Shown here: one piece after another, positions 8,412 through 20,082 of the stretch
Layout: every line of letters starts with the position of its first letter
Numbering within the stretch: the stretch's first letter is position 1
Notes under the pieces: model-generated
Seen by the model: only the letters and a program-made list of their open reading frames with translations
Databases searched by the model: none
What the model was told of the DNA's origin: nothing
Assembly: GCA_015179125.1 (NCBI GenBank)
Contig: WHVA01000446.1
Coordinates: 30,869-94,868, forward strand
Reading direction: 5' to 3'
Length of the DNA: 64,000 nt
From: Gautieria morchelliformis
Lineage: Eukaryota; Basidiomycota; Agaricomycetes; Gomphales; Gomphaceae
Position numbers and translations under genes: made by a program

Positions 8412-11400
8412 TTTTTTTTTTTTTTTTTTTTAATCATTTTATTCGACCGCAGGTAAACCTATAATGGTCGCTGAGCACATTGTACCTACTAAGGGGCGTG
8501 CCTTCCTCCTCGCTCCCTGAGGCTCCCACCCGCTGCGTTCTCGAGTGGGCGGTGGCACCGGCGACAGACCTTCTCCCCCGCCGGCCCGACTCCCTCGGAG
8601 TCGTTTACCGCCCCCCTCTGTTGTGAGACAAGGTACTCCCACTCTCCGCTTGGTTATTTCGACCCATGCTATTGGTCTGTCATGCTAAGTGCTCGGCCGC
8701 CGAAGCGGGCCTGCACGACATGTGGGAGCACCACAGCCATAAGAATAAGAGAGAAAAGGTCCGGTGTATGTTGCTGCGCCGTGTTGCCTTGACATTTGAT
8801 CCCGATCCTGATCCCGCATTCCTTGCTACGTCGAGTCTTATCACGTCGTCGCTCGAGCTGGGTGAGTTGGTGTATCAGCAGGTGTGGTGCTGTCTTGTTG
8901 TCCTTGCTGGTCGTGACTGTGATCATGGCCGCCGGTCCTGTCTGTGAGTGTGTGACCTCATCACTTGATAGGCATGCGAGGGGTAACGTCACCGAAAGTA
9001 CCCTCCAGCCACTTTGTCTCTGCCACGTATGATAGGAGTGCTGTTAATCCCTTGGTGCTCCCTAGGAGCACCTTCGCCGACTTGGATCTGCGTCCCAATT
9101 TTTGGCGAAGTTTGTGCCTGGCGTGCTCGTGAGTGCGGCAGTCGAACAGGAAGTGATGCACTGTTTCATCGGCCGATGTGCACGCCGGGCATAGAGGCGA
9201 CGCAGCCCTCTTGATCCTGTGGAGGTGGCTGTTGAGGGGGATGTGACTCGTCCGCAGTTGCATTATCAGGCTTGTTTGAGCCCTGGTGAAGCCAGTTACC
9301 AATTCGTAGTAGCTCTTGGAAGGGAGACCCCCATCTATCTTTTCCATCCTGGCAAAACGTGGCGAAGCCATCCACTGCCTTCGCCATTCCTGTCTCTGAT
9401 CTGCGCGAAAGCACTGTCGTGCAGCAGCAACACTGCGTGGCAACTGTTCTGATGTTAGGAAGGCTGGGAGCTCACTTTGCGGGCTGCTTTCCCCTTTGGC
9501 CGCTCTTCTCGCTTCTGTGTCCGCCGCTTCGTTCCCTTCCACATCGTCGTGTCCAGAGATCCACGTTATCTTGAGCTTGACTCTGCGCCTTCTCGTTGGC
9601 CTAGCTACCCTGTTAGCCATGTCGTTGGCACGCTCTAAGATGTGTTGGGCTGGCCTGGGCCATACGTGGCTGATGGATTGTATGATGGCCTGGTTGTCCA
9701 GCAGGACCGTCGCCTCCTTGACCCCTTTCTTCCTTGACAGGAGTTCCAGGGCCAGCACAACGCCAATCGCTCCTGCCTCGCATGTCGTATGGTCAGCTAG
9801 CGAGCCCAAGTGATATCTCACCGCTCTGGCCCTCTGTCCTCCCTTGTATAGGACCGCTGCGGCTCCTGCTCCCTGCTCTAGACCGGACCCATCTGTGTAG
9901 ACCTTGGCATCCGCAGCGTCGTTCATGTCGTCCTCCTTGGACTCCTCCCTGGTGGGTGCGATCTCTGTGGTAAACAGTTGGGCTGTCTCGGGCGGCTGCA
10001 GGGCCGGCTCGATCTTCTCGTAGGTGTCCGGTGTGAGGTGGAAGGCGTGGAGAAGCTGGTGCAGTGGGGAGGGGTGTCGTTTGACGAGGCGCCTGGCGCA
10101 CGTGCGTGCCGGCCGGTGTAGCGGGTGGGTCTTCGGTAGGGTGACGAGTCGGAGGGCCGCCCGGTAGCACACTTCTCGCATCAGCAGTTCGATGGGCAGG
10201 ATATTGGCATGGGCTTCCAGGACATCCGTTGCTGTGGTCCTCATCGGGCCAGTGATTGCCATAGTAGCTATCCTCTGTACCGAAGTTAGTTTTCTCGCCA
10301 CTCCTACTGACCCTTTGGCCTTTTTTCCGTCCTCCTGTCTCCTCACCGGGGTGAACCAAACGTCTGCGGCATATGTAAACTTGGGGATGGCTACTGCTCG
10401 GTACAACTGTCTCATGAGATCAGCGCGCACCCCTGTTGACGGCTTAGACAGCCTGCGGAAAAGTAGGGTCCACTTAACGGCTTTAGCCACTGCTTTCTCC
10501 ACTTGTATGTTCCATCTCAGCTCCTCATCCAGGAAAACGTCTAGGAACTTGTGGGGCTTCGCCGGCTCGATTTCCGTGTCTTCATAAAGGAAGCTGGGCC
10601 TTGCCAGCGGCCTTGTCTTCCCTGCGCGTGCTGGATCCGGTACCCTCTTCCTCGAGAAGCAGACCACCGCGAACTTCGTCTTCTCAAATCTCGAGTTGTG
10701 GGTGATTGTCCACTCCTTCGCACCCCCTGGCTTCAGTAGCATCTCCCTGAGGCTGTCGTAAGCCTCCTCGTAAGTGTCCCCTTCCGCATATAGATTTGTG
10801 TCGTCCACGAAGGCAACTGCGGCCTGTCCTTTCCTGTCTGGAATGTCCAGGAGGTCAGCATTGTAGTACAGATAGAGTATCATAGATAACGGGTCCCCCT
10901 GCCCTATGCCATTATCTATCTCCACCCAGTCGGATGTGTAGTCATCAAATCGTAGCTTCGTGCGCCTGTTTGCCAGCATCCTTTCTATGAATAGGACATA
11001 CTCTTCCGGGACCCGCCGCTTGCGCATGTTATGCAGGAGCCGGTCCGTGACTGCGTTTGGGAAAGCGCCCTCTATATCTAGGAACAACATTACCGCTACC
11101 TTTTTCCGTCGCCAGGCCCCTTTGATTCTGTTGACTACCAAGTGCAGGGAGTCTGTTGTGGTGCGCCCAGGCCTCCCCCCGAAGTGGTTCGCGGGTAGCA
11201 GACGGTGTTTCTCTGTCATGTACACCAGGTCTTCTGACACTATTGCTGTCAACAGTTTGCCAATGGTGTTGAGAAGCGCTATTGGTCGGTAGGCCTTAGG
11301 CACGTCGTAGCTGGCCTTGCCTGGCTTCCGGAGGACGATCGTAATCCATGTCCTCCAGTTATCGCTGTATGTTTGCAGTGCGAAAGTGGCACGGAAGATG

Positions 11401-11863
11401 TAGAGAAGGTACTCAGCGATCAGGTCCACCGACTCTTTCAATACAACGTTTGGGATGCCATCATCGCCTGGGGCCTTGTGGGGCTTGAGCCTGGCTATTT
11501 GCCTCCTGATCTGCTCCTCATGCAACTGAAATCCGCGTGCGACCCTTTTCGGGTAACGGTAGTGCGGCGGGACCTGCGTCTCCTGGGGTTTCAGCGGGAA
11601 GAAGGTGTCGGCCAGGAGCTTGCTCTTTTCCATGTTCGTCTCGGCCGACCACTCCGCCCCGTCCATGCTGCTGCCTCTCAGTGTCGGCACCCTGGACTTT
11701 CCGCCGTCCGACGCAGGGTTGGATAGGTACCTGTTCGCCGACCATAGCATGTGATCGTAGATGTCCTCCAGGTAGTCCGCCCAATGCTGTGCCTTGGCTC
11801 TTTTTATCGCCTCTCCGTATTCGATGCTGATTCTGCAATGTTCCTGGTGGGAGGGGTGGTCAG
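8412..11863 (-). mobile_element. LINE-1 (this window): 5'-truncated non-LTR retrotransposon
   Basis: A run of about twenty T at 8412-8431 is the poly(A) tail of a minus-strand element. It is followed by a 3' untranslated region of about 530 bases and one long ORF with reverse transcriptase and RNase H. The element stops at about 11863 where antisense gypsy-2 sequence begins, so ORF1 and the endonuclease are missing, the usual outcome of incomplete reverse transcription. I found no matching target duplication on its two sides. The left flank is hAT-like and the right flank gypsy-2, suggesting further rearrangement. Confidence 0.9.
8961..11863 (-). CDS. LINE ORF2 fragment: reverse transcriptase and RNase H
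   Basis: About 965 LINE-derived codons, open to the truncation point; the frame runs on to 11906 only through antisense gypsy-2 sequence. Reverse transcriptase spans roughly residues 110-400, with conserved KPHKAPGDDGIPN, AYRPIALLNTIGKLL and the active-site variant FVDD near 366 in place of YADD. An RNase H domain follows (VYTDGSG, then TCEAGAIGVVLALELL, DNQAIIQSI and GNEAADTEARRAA). A C-terminal zinc-binding motif C-X2-C-X8-H-X4-C (CPACTSADETVHHFLFDC) closes the protein. The endonuclease expected upstream is absent. The domain order fits fungal LINEs with RNase H. The frame is uninterrupted, so decay after truncation is slight. Confidence 0.92.
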
Positions 11864-11871
11864 CAATCGAA

Positions 11872-12755
11872 CACCATGTGCTTGAATGCGGCCAACCTGG
11901 CCACAAAAAGGCGGAGTGCCCCCGGCTTAGGTCCAGTATAAGGACAGCAGCCGCGAGGCACGACGATGAGGCCGAGGATCCAGAGATGGATCTCGGTCAA
12001 AATTCTCTTCAACAGATTGATGAAGAGGGGGAGGGTGATCCCCAACCCAACGACACTCCGGATAACGGAGATGCGCCCGCTGAAGAGTGGGACCCCGAGC
12101 AGTCCCAATACTATGAATCGACGAGGAGGTGGAAGACACCACCTACAGGTCCAGCACGATCAGATTCGCGCTGGAAGACGAAACCGCCACGAAGGTCATG
12201 GCGGCACGCACGTTGGTCACACCAGACAAGGCGGCCGAGCCGGTGTATCACCACTGAAGCAAACACAGGACGCGGCCAACGTGCCTGCGCAATGAGAACC
12301 ATACCCTATCAGGGTACTGGGAAATAAACGGCGTAAAAGCCCACTGCCTGCTAGATAGCGGCAGCGAAGGGGTACTGCTATCCCCCGAATTCACGTGAGC
12401 TACAGGGATGAAGACATTCTCCCTGGAGCAACCAATCGCGCTGCAGCTAGCCTGCATAGGCAGCCATTCCACGATCAACTATGGAATGAACATGACCATC
12501 AAATTTGGTTGTGAGACATACGACGAATATTTCGACGTAGCGAATGTCGAATATTACGACGCTACCTTAGGAACACCGTTCCTAAGGAGATTCGGCATAA
12601 CCCTGGACTTCTCGAGCCCAGGGACGATCCGCAAGGGGAACGAAGTGATCCCCACGGGCAAGGTATCGTTCGACGACGATGGATTGACGAACAAGGACAA
12701 GGGGCCACAGGTGAACAGGATCACCCAGGCACCGAAGCCTAACATGGCTCATTGA
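11872..12755 (+). pseudogene. gypsy-2 copy 1 gag C-terminus and protease
   Basis: A zinc knuckle remnant (ECGQPGHKKAEC, first cysteine replaced at the junction with the LINE) is followed by an acidic linker. Near 12119 the sense passes from frame 1 to frame 3, which fits a lost base. The aspartic protease active site AHCLLDSGSEGVLL lies at 12335-12380. Two in-frame TGA codons (12255, 12396) interrupt it, and another at 12753 closes the open part. In each case an arginine CGA is the likely ancestor. Confidence 0.8.
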
Positions 12756-12788
12756 AGCCAGGAGGATGAGTCGCGAGACGACTCGTCC

Positions 12789-15078
12789 TTGAACTCACCC
12801 TACAGCCGTAGGGAGAGGCACTCTCACCTAACGGTGAAAGTGATGGGAAAGAGGAAAGCGGGCCCATGCGCCGTGGGAGCTAATAGACGCCAACAGCGCC
12901 TAATGGCTTCTAAGCCAACCACCACCATCATCCTCACGGATGATGACCTTCCTCGCCTCGGCGAGGAATGGATGGAACAAATCACTGACTTAGTCAGTGG
13001 AATTCCATTAGAACTCCCACCACTATGGGAGATCAACCATGCGATCAACCTCATCGATCCCAACAAGCACATGCGGTATCGACTACCAAAATGCCCCGAA
13101 CACTTCCGAGAGCAACTGTCGGCTAAGATAGAACGATACACCACTGCAAAGTGGTGGATTCCGGCAGTCGCGCAGCAGGCCGTGCCCATGCTGTGTGTGC
13201 CGAAGAAGAACGGTACATTGCGAACCGTCTTCGATCTGCACCAGCAGAACGAGACCACGGTGAAGGACGTCACGCCCTTCCCGGATCAAGATATCATTCG
13301 CAGCGACATGGCTCGCTGTCGATATCGAACAAAACTCGATATGTCAGAAGCATACGAGCAGATCTGGATCCATCCGAATCACGTAGCAAAGACTGCCTTT
13401 GCCACGATCCTTGGCACCTTCAGGAGCCAGGTGATACAGATGGGGGACTGTAACACCCCGTCAACATTCCAACGGCTGATGACAGCCATTTTCCGCGACT
13501 GCATAGGTTGCTTCATCCATGTATACATGGACGACATCTTCATATTCTCACTCTCAATACAAGAGCATGAAGAGCACCTCTACGTCATCTTTGACAGACT
13601 GAGGAAGAATCACCTTTTTCTGAGCAAGAAAAAGGTGGACCTCTATTCAATCTGAATGGAGTGTCTCGGCCATATCATCGATGGCCGAGGGGTACATGCC
13701 GACGAGGACAAGATGCAACGCATCCGCGAGTGGCGTAGGCCACGGACATTCAACAACGTCCAGCGTTTCCTCGGGCTGGTACAGTATCTGGCACACTACA
13801 TGCCAGATGTTAGCGCATATACCACCCCACTATCGGGCTGTGCGCATAATAACCGTCCATTCGAATGGACGCCACTACTAGACAAATGCTGGCAAAGCAT
13901 TAAGGCGTTGGCCTGTAAGGTCCCGATCCTGCGTCCAGTAGACGCAAGGTGCCCAGAGCCGATCTGGGTGATCACCGACGGGTCAAAAGCCGGCGTCGGT
14001 GCGGTCTACGGGCAAGGTCCTGACTGGAAAACTTGTCGACCTGCCGGCTTCTTGTCAAAGAAATTCAGCATTGCACAGCAACACTACCGGACTCACGTGC
14101 ATGAGATGATCGCAGTGCTCGAGGCTCTCATGAAATGGGAGGACAAACTGCTGGGGCGAAGGTTCACCCTCGTCACAGACCACAAAGGGCTCGAGTACTT
14201 CGAGACCCAGAAGAGCCTATCTGACCGCCAGGTCAGATGGTGGGAGTTTCTCTCCTGGTTCAATTTCAACACCGTTCACGTCGACGGTGTAGAGAACAAG
14301 GTAGCGGACTGCCTGTCGCGCTACTACAAGAGCAACACGAGTGATGACAATCACCTGGACCACGTCTTCGTGAACGCGGATGCGCATTTAGACCCGGATG
14401 GTGAGTTATTGCCCACCGATCGGTATATCGATCTGCGAACGGCGGCAACAAGACACTCTAAACACCTCGCTGAGAAGACAGAGGCGAGAGTAATGGAATC
14501 CGCCGCGTTAAACGAGGGCTCACCAGAGCCCGCAAACGTCGCCGCGTCATGCGACGACGACGATGACATCAGAGCCATCGCCGCAGGAAATGACGGCGCG
14601 CCCCTGGGCCGGATCGTCGAGCAAGGCGTAGACCTGTCTAAGGTCCTACGAGACGCATACCACAGGGACACCATGTTCACAAAGATCATGGCGCACCTGG
14701 ATGCGCACCCGAGATTCGGGATCCGGGACGGGCTGATCTGGACTAAGAATCAGCTCAAAAGAGATGTCATTGCCGTCCCCCGCTTTGTTCTTCAAGGGGG
14801 AAGGAAGCTGATCGAAATTATCATCGATCGGGCACATCAGATAGTCGGCCACTATGGCCATCTGAAGACTTCGAACTACGTTCGAAGAGCATACTGGTGG
14901 CCGGGCATGAGCCCAGACATAGAAGCGTTCTGCACATCATGCGTGAGGTGTCAGATGATGAAAACCGGACCACAACAGCCCAAAGGCCTACTACACAGCC
15001 TACCCATTCCAGAGAGGCCGTGGCAGTCGATTGGCATCGACTTCATGGGGCCCCTGCCCAAATCCAACGACTGCGACT
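12789..15078 (+). pseudogene. gypsy-2 copy 1 RT, RNase H and integrase N-part
   Basis: Same frame as the protease. Reverse transcriptase runs from about 13000 to 13560 with the active site YMDD (HVYMDDIFIFS near 13520). A TGA at 13653 splits the frame just before MECLGHIID. RNase H follows (ITDGSKAGVGAVYGQG at 13972, HKGLEYFETQKSL), then the integrase HHCC finger (HQIVGHYGHLK ... CTSCVRCQ). The frame runs into an inserted solo LTR after KSNDCD, inside the integrase core. The corresponding part of copy 2 continues without interruption, which proves the insertion. Confidence 0.9.
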
Positions 15079-15567
15079 TGTTAGCAACTTGGGGTTATGG
15101 TAGGGAAGGTTCGGTATAGTTCTTAGAAAGCTAGAATCAAATGTACTCTCTCAGTGAATTTATTGTCACTGTTATATTAATACAATACCTAGAATCAAAT
15201 ACACTACATGATTTTTAGTCAACATGCTATGTAAATATGAAAGATACTACTCGCCTCTCTCAGTGAATTTATTGTCACTGAGAGAGGAGTACAATCCTGT
15301 CTCAGAATGCATATACGTGCACCCGGCCCTTTAGCGCCCAAGGGCTCGCGCGTCGAAGTCATTTCAAACTCCGCTGGGTGCAGCCGCCTGTGAAAATAGA
15401 AATAACAGAATAAAATGGAGAGGTAGAGAGTGACTGGAAAATTTCGAAAATAAGCAGAGAAGTGGATGCATGGTACAAGAACAATGTGAGAAACAATTGG
15501 AAACACCACACAATGAATTGAACATATTATGCTTGATTTTGGTGCAGGAGCATAAATGCACCTAACA
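15079..15567 (-). mobile_element. solo LTR of a copia-type element (copy a)
   Basis: 489 bp, ends TGTTAG/CTAACA, flanked by CGACT (15074-15078) and TGACT (15568-15572), a 5-bp target duplication with one C-to-T change. Removing it restores the integrase reading seen in gypsy-2 copy 2. It is the reverse complement of the repeats at 37734 and 59802 and contains the hairpin CTCTCTCAGTGA ... TCACTGAGAGAG. Confidence 0.88.
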
Positions 15568-15572
15568 TGACT

Positions 15573-16612
15573 ACCTGATGGTAGTCATCGACCGACTAAC
15601 ATCGCTCGTACACCTCGTACCAACCACGACGAGCATGTCAGCCGAGGGAGTAGCCTGGCTGTTTCTGAAGGCGGTCATTTGACTCCACGGAGTTCCCGAC
15701 TCCATCATCTCGGACAGAGACTCGAAGTTCACGTCGATCTTCTGGCGTGAACTACAGCGACTCATGGGGACTAAGCTCCTCATGTCAACTGCCTTCCATC
15801 GCCAAACGGATGGAGCCACCGAGCGGGCAAACCGCTCGATCAGCCAGATATTGCACGTGGTCGTCAGAGACAATCAGAAGGATTGGGCATTGAAATGCCC
15901 AATGGTTGAGGTCGCCCTCAACAGCAATGTCAGCGCGACCACAGGGTTCGCACCTTTCGAGCTGAACCACGGCTATATGCCACGGATAGACCTCCCCATA
16001 GCCGTGGACACCACGTTCAAGGGGGTAGCCTGGTTCGCACATCAGGCAAAATGGAACCTGATGGCGGCACACGATGCAATCGTAGAACATTGAGTGACGC
16101 AAATGTTTCACGCAAATAAGAAACGTATGGCGAGCGACAGGTATGCGGCCAACGACCGCGTCTACCTCTCGACACAAAACCTAACTCTCCCAAAAGGAAG
16201 AGCCAGAAAACTAGTCCCACAGTACATCGGATCATACCGCGTCATCGAGGCTCACAACAACGCCTCGACGGTGACCCTCGATCTTCCCGACGAGCTGAAA
16301 AGCCATCGCATTTCACCGGTCTTCCATTCAAGCCTCGTACGGCGATACGAGGCCAACAACGACAAATTGTTTCCCCGTCGTGAGGCCAAGTCATTTTATG
16401 ACTTCGGAGCGAATGACGACGAGGAGTGGCTCGTCGACGAGATTATCGCACATCGATGGATAAACTCGACGGACCTGGAGCTCCAGGTCCGTTGGACCTT
16501 AGGCGACGTGACATGGGAACCCATGTCGTCCTGAAAGGACCTTGAAGCCCTAGATAGCTATCTAGAGCTTAGGGGGGTGAGCAAGCCACGCGACCTCCCC
16601 AGACGCCGCTAG
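15573..16612 (+). pseudogene. gypsy-2 copy 1 integrase core and chromodomain
   Basis: Continues the integrase after the inserted LTR: DYLMVVIDRLTSLVHLV, then SDRDSKFTSIFW and the catalytic-Glu region TDGATERANRS. A TGA at 15680 and another at 16091 stand where copy 2 has CGA. A TGA at 16532 stands where copy 2 has TGC. The chromodomain-like end (EEWLVDEIIAHRW ... LQVRWTLGDVTWEPMSS) is at about 16425-16530, and the reading ends at TAG 16610-16612. The element therefore belongs to the chromoviruses, like gypsy-1, but to a distinct lineage. Confidence 0.88.
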
Positions 16613-16731
16613 ACGCGTCTGTCATGTGCAGACCATGTGACACGCCGGCCACGGCGTGGTTAAATTTTCACCTTGGATCTTTCCGACGGCGCATCGCTTC
16701 TTGGAAGCTAACCACCATCATCCTCAAGAAG

Positions 16732-19399
16732 ATGATGCCCCCCAAAGATGGGATGGACGTTGATCCGTCTGTGAAGATTAAGAGCGGTTGATGATGAGGC
16801 AGATGTAGATTCAGACTTCGACTCGAAGTCGAATCGAGTGGGGTCGTAAATGCAGACAGATAGAGTAAACACAAGGTGTGTATGCTCTTTAGTGAAAACT
16901 ACGCAGGTGTATGCGTCGCAAGATTCCAAATAGCTTCGAAAGGTGAGTTCTAATTGACTAGGGATTTAGATATACAAGCTGAGCTATTTATCTAGCTACG
17001 AGGTGTGCTGCGGTGCGAAGAGCGGAGGGGGAACACATGGGTCGACTGATGTGTCTGGACTCGGGGATACGGTGGTCCGGGGACAGCGGTAGCTAGAGAA
17101 TCGATGTATCGAATGGGAAGGGGTGTAGGTAGTCATATGCATCAGAAAGGTGGGTTGTGAATTAGTGAAGGGAATAACATGGAAGGTATGTAGATCTGTG
17201 GCTCAACGACTAGCTCCTCCGTGGATCAGCACCCCTCGGGCTCGGTCTGGTTGAGTGAGTCCGCGGGCGTTGGGTCAGGGTCGGATCGGTAGAATAGTGG
17301 GAATGATATGATATGTTGTGCGGACGTGTGTGGACTCAGGTAGACGTGGGTGGTGTGAGTGGAAGTGTGCATAGGATGCGGGACAATGTATATGCGGCGG
17401 TTCGACGGATTGTGATGGCAGTGATAGCTTACGGATATTTTTATGACACCGTCAATGTCCATAACGCAAGCAACGGCCCCAAGACAGGGGGCCGCAGACA
17501 TTCTCCGTGCTCCAATAGACCAGGAGCACTGGATGATCGTGGGATGGGAGGACGCCCTCACCATCGTCCACCCGGATGATTGCGCAACGTGCGCAGACTA
17601 CGCCGCGCACTTACAGGCCGCGACAGGCACCCGCAAGGTCAAGTTGCGGGATGAAGACATCAGTGACACCATCGACAGCCTGGGGATGGCTCCCAAGGGG
17701 CATTGCACGTGACGCACGAGAAGAGCCCCTCCGGGACATCCATGACCTTAAAAAAGAGGTCAAGGAGTTGGAACGCGCGGTCGAAGACCGCAACAACACG
17801 CTCATAACCAAGCGTGCCAGGATTAAGGAACTGGAGCAACAGCTGAGCGCAGCCCAGCTCCAGGTTACCCTGGCCCACGTTGCCTCAAAAAGGCCATGAC
17901 ATGACCCAGCCACGGACCCAGTGGCCGGGCCATCATCACTTCGCGCGACGGTGCCTCTGCTGGTGCGCGCCACATCGGGACTAGCGTCCCGATTGTCGGT
18001 GCCAACCCCGACAAAAACAACGACGGAAGGGCATAGCGCGCCTTCCGACTCTGCGTATGGCGTCCCAGATGGATGGGAGTCAGACTCGTCCGTCTGGAAG
18101 ACGTATGACCCAGAAAGGGCACAGCAGCTTGCAGAGCAGCCAAAGAAAAAGCGCAAGAAATTGCGCGGCAACCCCAACACCGTCAATGGGCTAGCCATTG
18201 CGAAGGAAAGTGCGATCAGCGCTTACCTAGCGGCATCAGCGTCGCACACCATCAACGACCCCGCCCTGCAACGGCGGATAGCACAGGTCGAGGCCCAGTA
18301 CATCGGGCCTGGCGTGGCCCTTCCTCCACCGGCGGGGACAGTTCACCCTCCCTACCCGGGGGAGGGGACGCTCATCCCACTCGGAGATCCACCGATCTCT
18401 GAGACGGGCCTCCTACCACGGCCAGTAGGAAAGGCCCAACAGTGTCGTACTCAATGGTACGACGTCTGCCCGCTCGACAACCCACGCTTCATCGAACTCA
18501 TAGCACGGGCAAAAGAAACACCGCAGCTCATGCGTACGCACGAGATGATCGGCGTATTCAAACACATCGAGTGCGAACAACGCGCTCGCAATCCCAAGAG
18601 GGATTGTCTCGTGATAGCGGGCGGTACCCCGCACGATATTGTGGCCATCCTAAAGGGTTGGATACACAACCCTGAAGGAATCCCATCCGCCATCTGTGAC
18701 AACGTGGATGGCACCTTCAACCTAGATGACATGGACGTCTGGATGTGGTTGAAGGCCCTTGCGCCCCGAGTCAAAGGGGTCGCATCACCACTCAGGGCGA
18801 GGCTACTCAACCTATTCGGCTCGACAGACCAATGGTCAAGCCTCGTCGACGTCAGGGAAGTGCTGACGCCTCAGAGCACCACCCTGCGGCTCTCAATCAC
18901 GGGCCCATTCCCTGTGGAGGGCCAAGCCGGCCCCGACATCCCCCTCGCCGAGATCACGGGATGGTTGGCCCGCCACGCAGGGGTCACTTGCGAGCGAGTG
19001 GCACGCATTGAACATTATGTTCAACGCAGCATCACCGGCGCGGCATGCAGTGCCACCGCCTGCGAGGGCCAACAAAAGGTCATCGAGACCAGCCATGTGA
19101 GGGCCGCAGTGCCGCGACCCCTCACTCACGCTCAGCTCGATCAAGAGCTGGCACGCTTCCGGCCCCCTCCTCAGACTGAGGACCCGGCCGTCGAGGCCAT
19201 GCTCCGCGAGGACGCTGGCCTCATCGCCCAAGCGGATACCGCCGCTAGTGGTGAGGCCGACCAGCCTCACCCCATCACCACCGATGACGCGGAGGTGCCC
19301 CCGGAGGAGTCACGCGCTCCACCGGCCCCGTACGACGACGACATCATCGTATCGGCCACTCTAGAGGACTCCCTCATGGATGATCTCTATGAGTCGTAG
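16732..19399 (+). pseudogene. gypsy-2 copy 1 extra ORF behind pol
   Basis: A second ORF, same strand as pol, about 120 bases downstream. The start is MMPPKDGMDVDPS. A solo LTR interrupts it at 16770-17448. After that come QGAADILRAPIDQEHW, a coiled coil of about 60 residues (LKKEVKELERAVEDR ... IKELEQQLSAAQ), a Ser/Thr/Pro-rich stretch, a basic nuclear-signal-like run (PKKKRKKLRG) and a 400-residue globular part ending DDLYES at 19399. One +1 frame change between 17680 and 17720 is shared with copy 2, so it is either ancestral or functional. A TGA at 17897 is CGA in copy 2. I do not recognise the family. It occupies the position of env but has no signal peptide or membrane segment, so it is not an envelope protein. 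A gag-like or chromatin role is possible. Confidence 0.75.
16770..17448. mobile_element. solo LTR of an unrelated LTR element
   Basis: 679 bp, ends TGTGAAG ... TATGACA, flanked by perfect 5-bp copies of CCGTC (16765-16769 and 17449-17453). Excision restores the reading of the extra ORF as seen in copy 2 at 37050. There is no similarity to the copia LTRs or to gypsy-1. I see no coding content. Confidence 0.85.
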
Positions 19400-19432
19400 T
19401 TGACCCCTATAGTTGTCTATAGAGGGGGAGGG

Positions 19433-19650
19433 TGTAAATAACCTGTGTATCTACATGTACAATAGTTATTACATAATCCCAGTGGGCCCCTTAGGGACCC
19501 ACTGTATAGTTTGTGCATGGGAACCGGCCAGCGGCCCCCATCGCATCTTACTCTTCTTACCTGTCACTACGTAGCATTCAGAATACCATTCATTGGTCAA
19601 GTTCTGTTGTGCCCTTGTGATACAAGGTCTTAAGATCGACATCCTTTACA
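19433..19650 (+). repeat. 3' LTR of gypsy-2 copy 1
   Basis: 218 bp directly after the purine run AGAGGGGGAGGG (19421-19432). Ends form a perfect short inverted repeat, TGTAAA ... TTTACA. Contains the hairpin GTGGGCCCCTTAGGGACCCAC. No second copy is present in the window, so the boundary rests on the tract and the ends. Confidence 0.7.
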
Positions 19651-20082
19651 ACAAAACATATCTCCTAAATTCAATGTCATTATAGAAAATTTCCTGGTTC
19701 CACATAATCACATGTGCATGCCAGATTTTTGTACCAAATCTCAGTCAATTGTCCCTTTTCCATCCTACATTCCGATTAATAAATCACAATCCTTTTTCGA
19801 TACTGATGATAACCCCGTATATAATTACCAAAACTTCGTTCCATGTTAATGTCACTGTTTTTTGTATCGCGTGATTACACGTTCCAAATAATCGACGTAT
19901 TAGATTTAAACCTAAAATATAATTTTAAAGCTCCTTCGACAAGGGCTGCACCGGCAACGCCGGTCTCTAGTGGCGCGGCACGTGTGACCTCAATGGTGTG
20001 ACCTCCTTCAGCGCCCATATTGGTCCAGGTCCACAGGGACCGCGGTCTATAGACCTTGCTCCCAGTAACGCCAACGTCCTCG
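19651..20082. other. AT-rich stretch without recognisable genes
   Basis: The first 280 bases after the gypsy-2 LTR are AT-rich and hold no convincing ORF or repeat. The last 150 bases are GC-rich and lead into unit A. Nothing else is supportable here. Confidence 0.5.

Larger units (their letters stand above)
11864..19650 (+). mobile_element. gypsy-2 copy 1: old, 5'-truncated chromovirus
   Basis: A plus-strand Ty3/gypsy element: gag zinc knuckle, protease, RT, RNase H, integrase, chromodomain, an extra ORF, polypurine tract (19421-19432) and a short 3' LTR. The 5' LTR and N-terminal gag are gone at the LINE junction. It shares long, clearly homologous stretches with 34455-39377. The frame is cut by many TGA codons, by a one-base loss near 12119, by a solo copia LTR (15079-15567) and by a second solo LTR (16770-17448). 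It is dead but still well readable. Confidence 0.93.

Noticed and set aside
9166-11838. Overlapping ORFs on both strands of the LINE-1 ORF2 region
   Set aside because: Alternate frames of the reverse transcriptase-RNase H gene.
16770-17448. Intron of the extra ORF
   Set aside because: Starts TGTGAAG without GT-AG borders, has a 5-bp target duplication and is absent from copy 2, so it is an insertion.
16732-19399. Envelope gene of an errantivirus-like element
   Set aside because: No signal peptide, no transmembrane segment and no paired-cysteine pattern in either copy.
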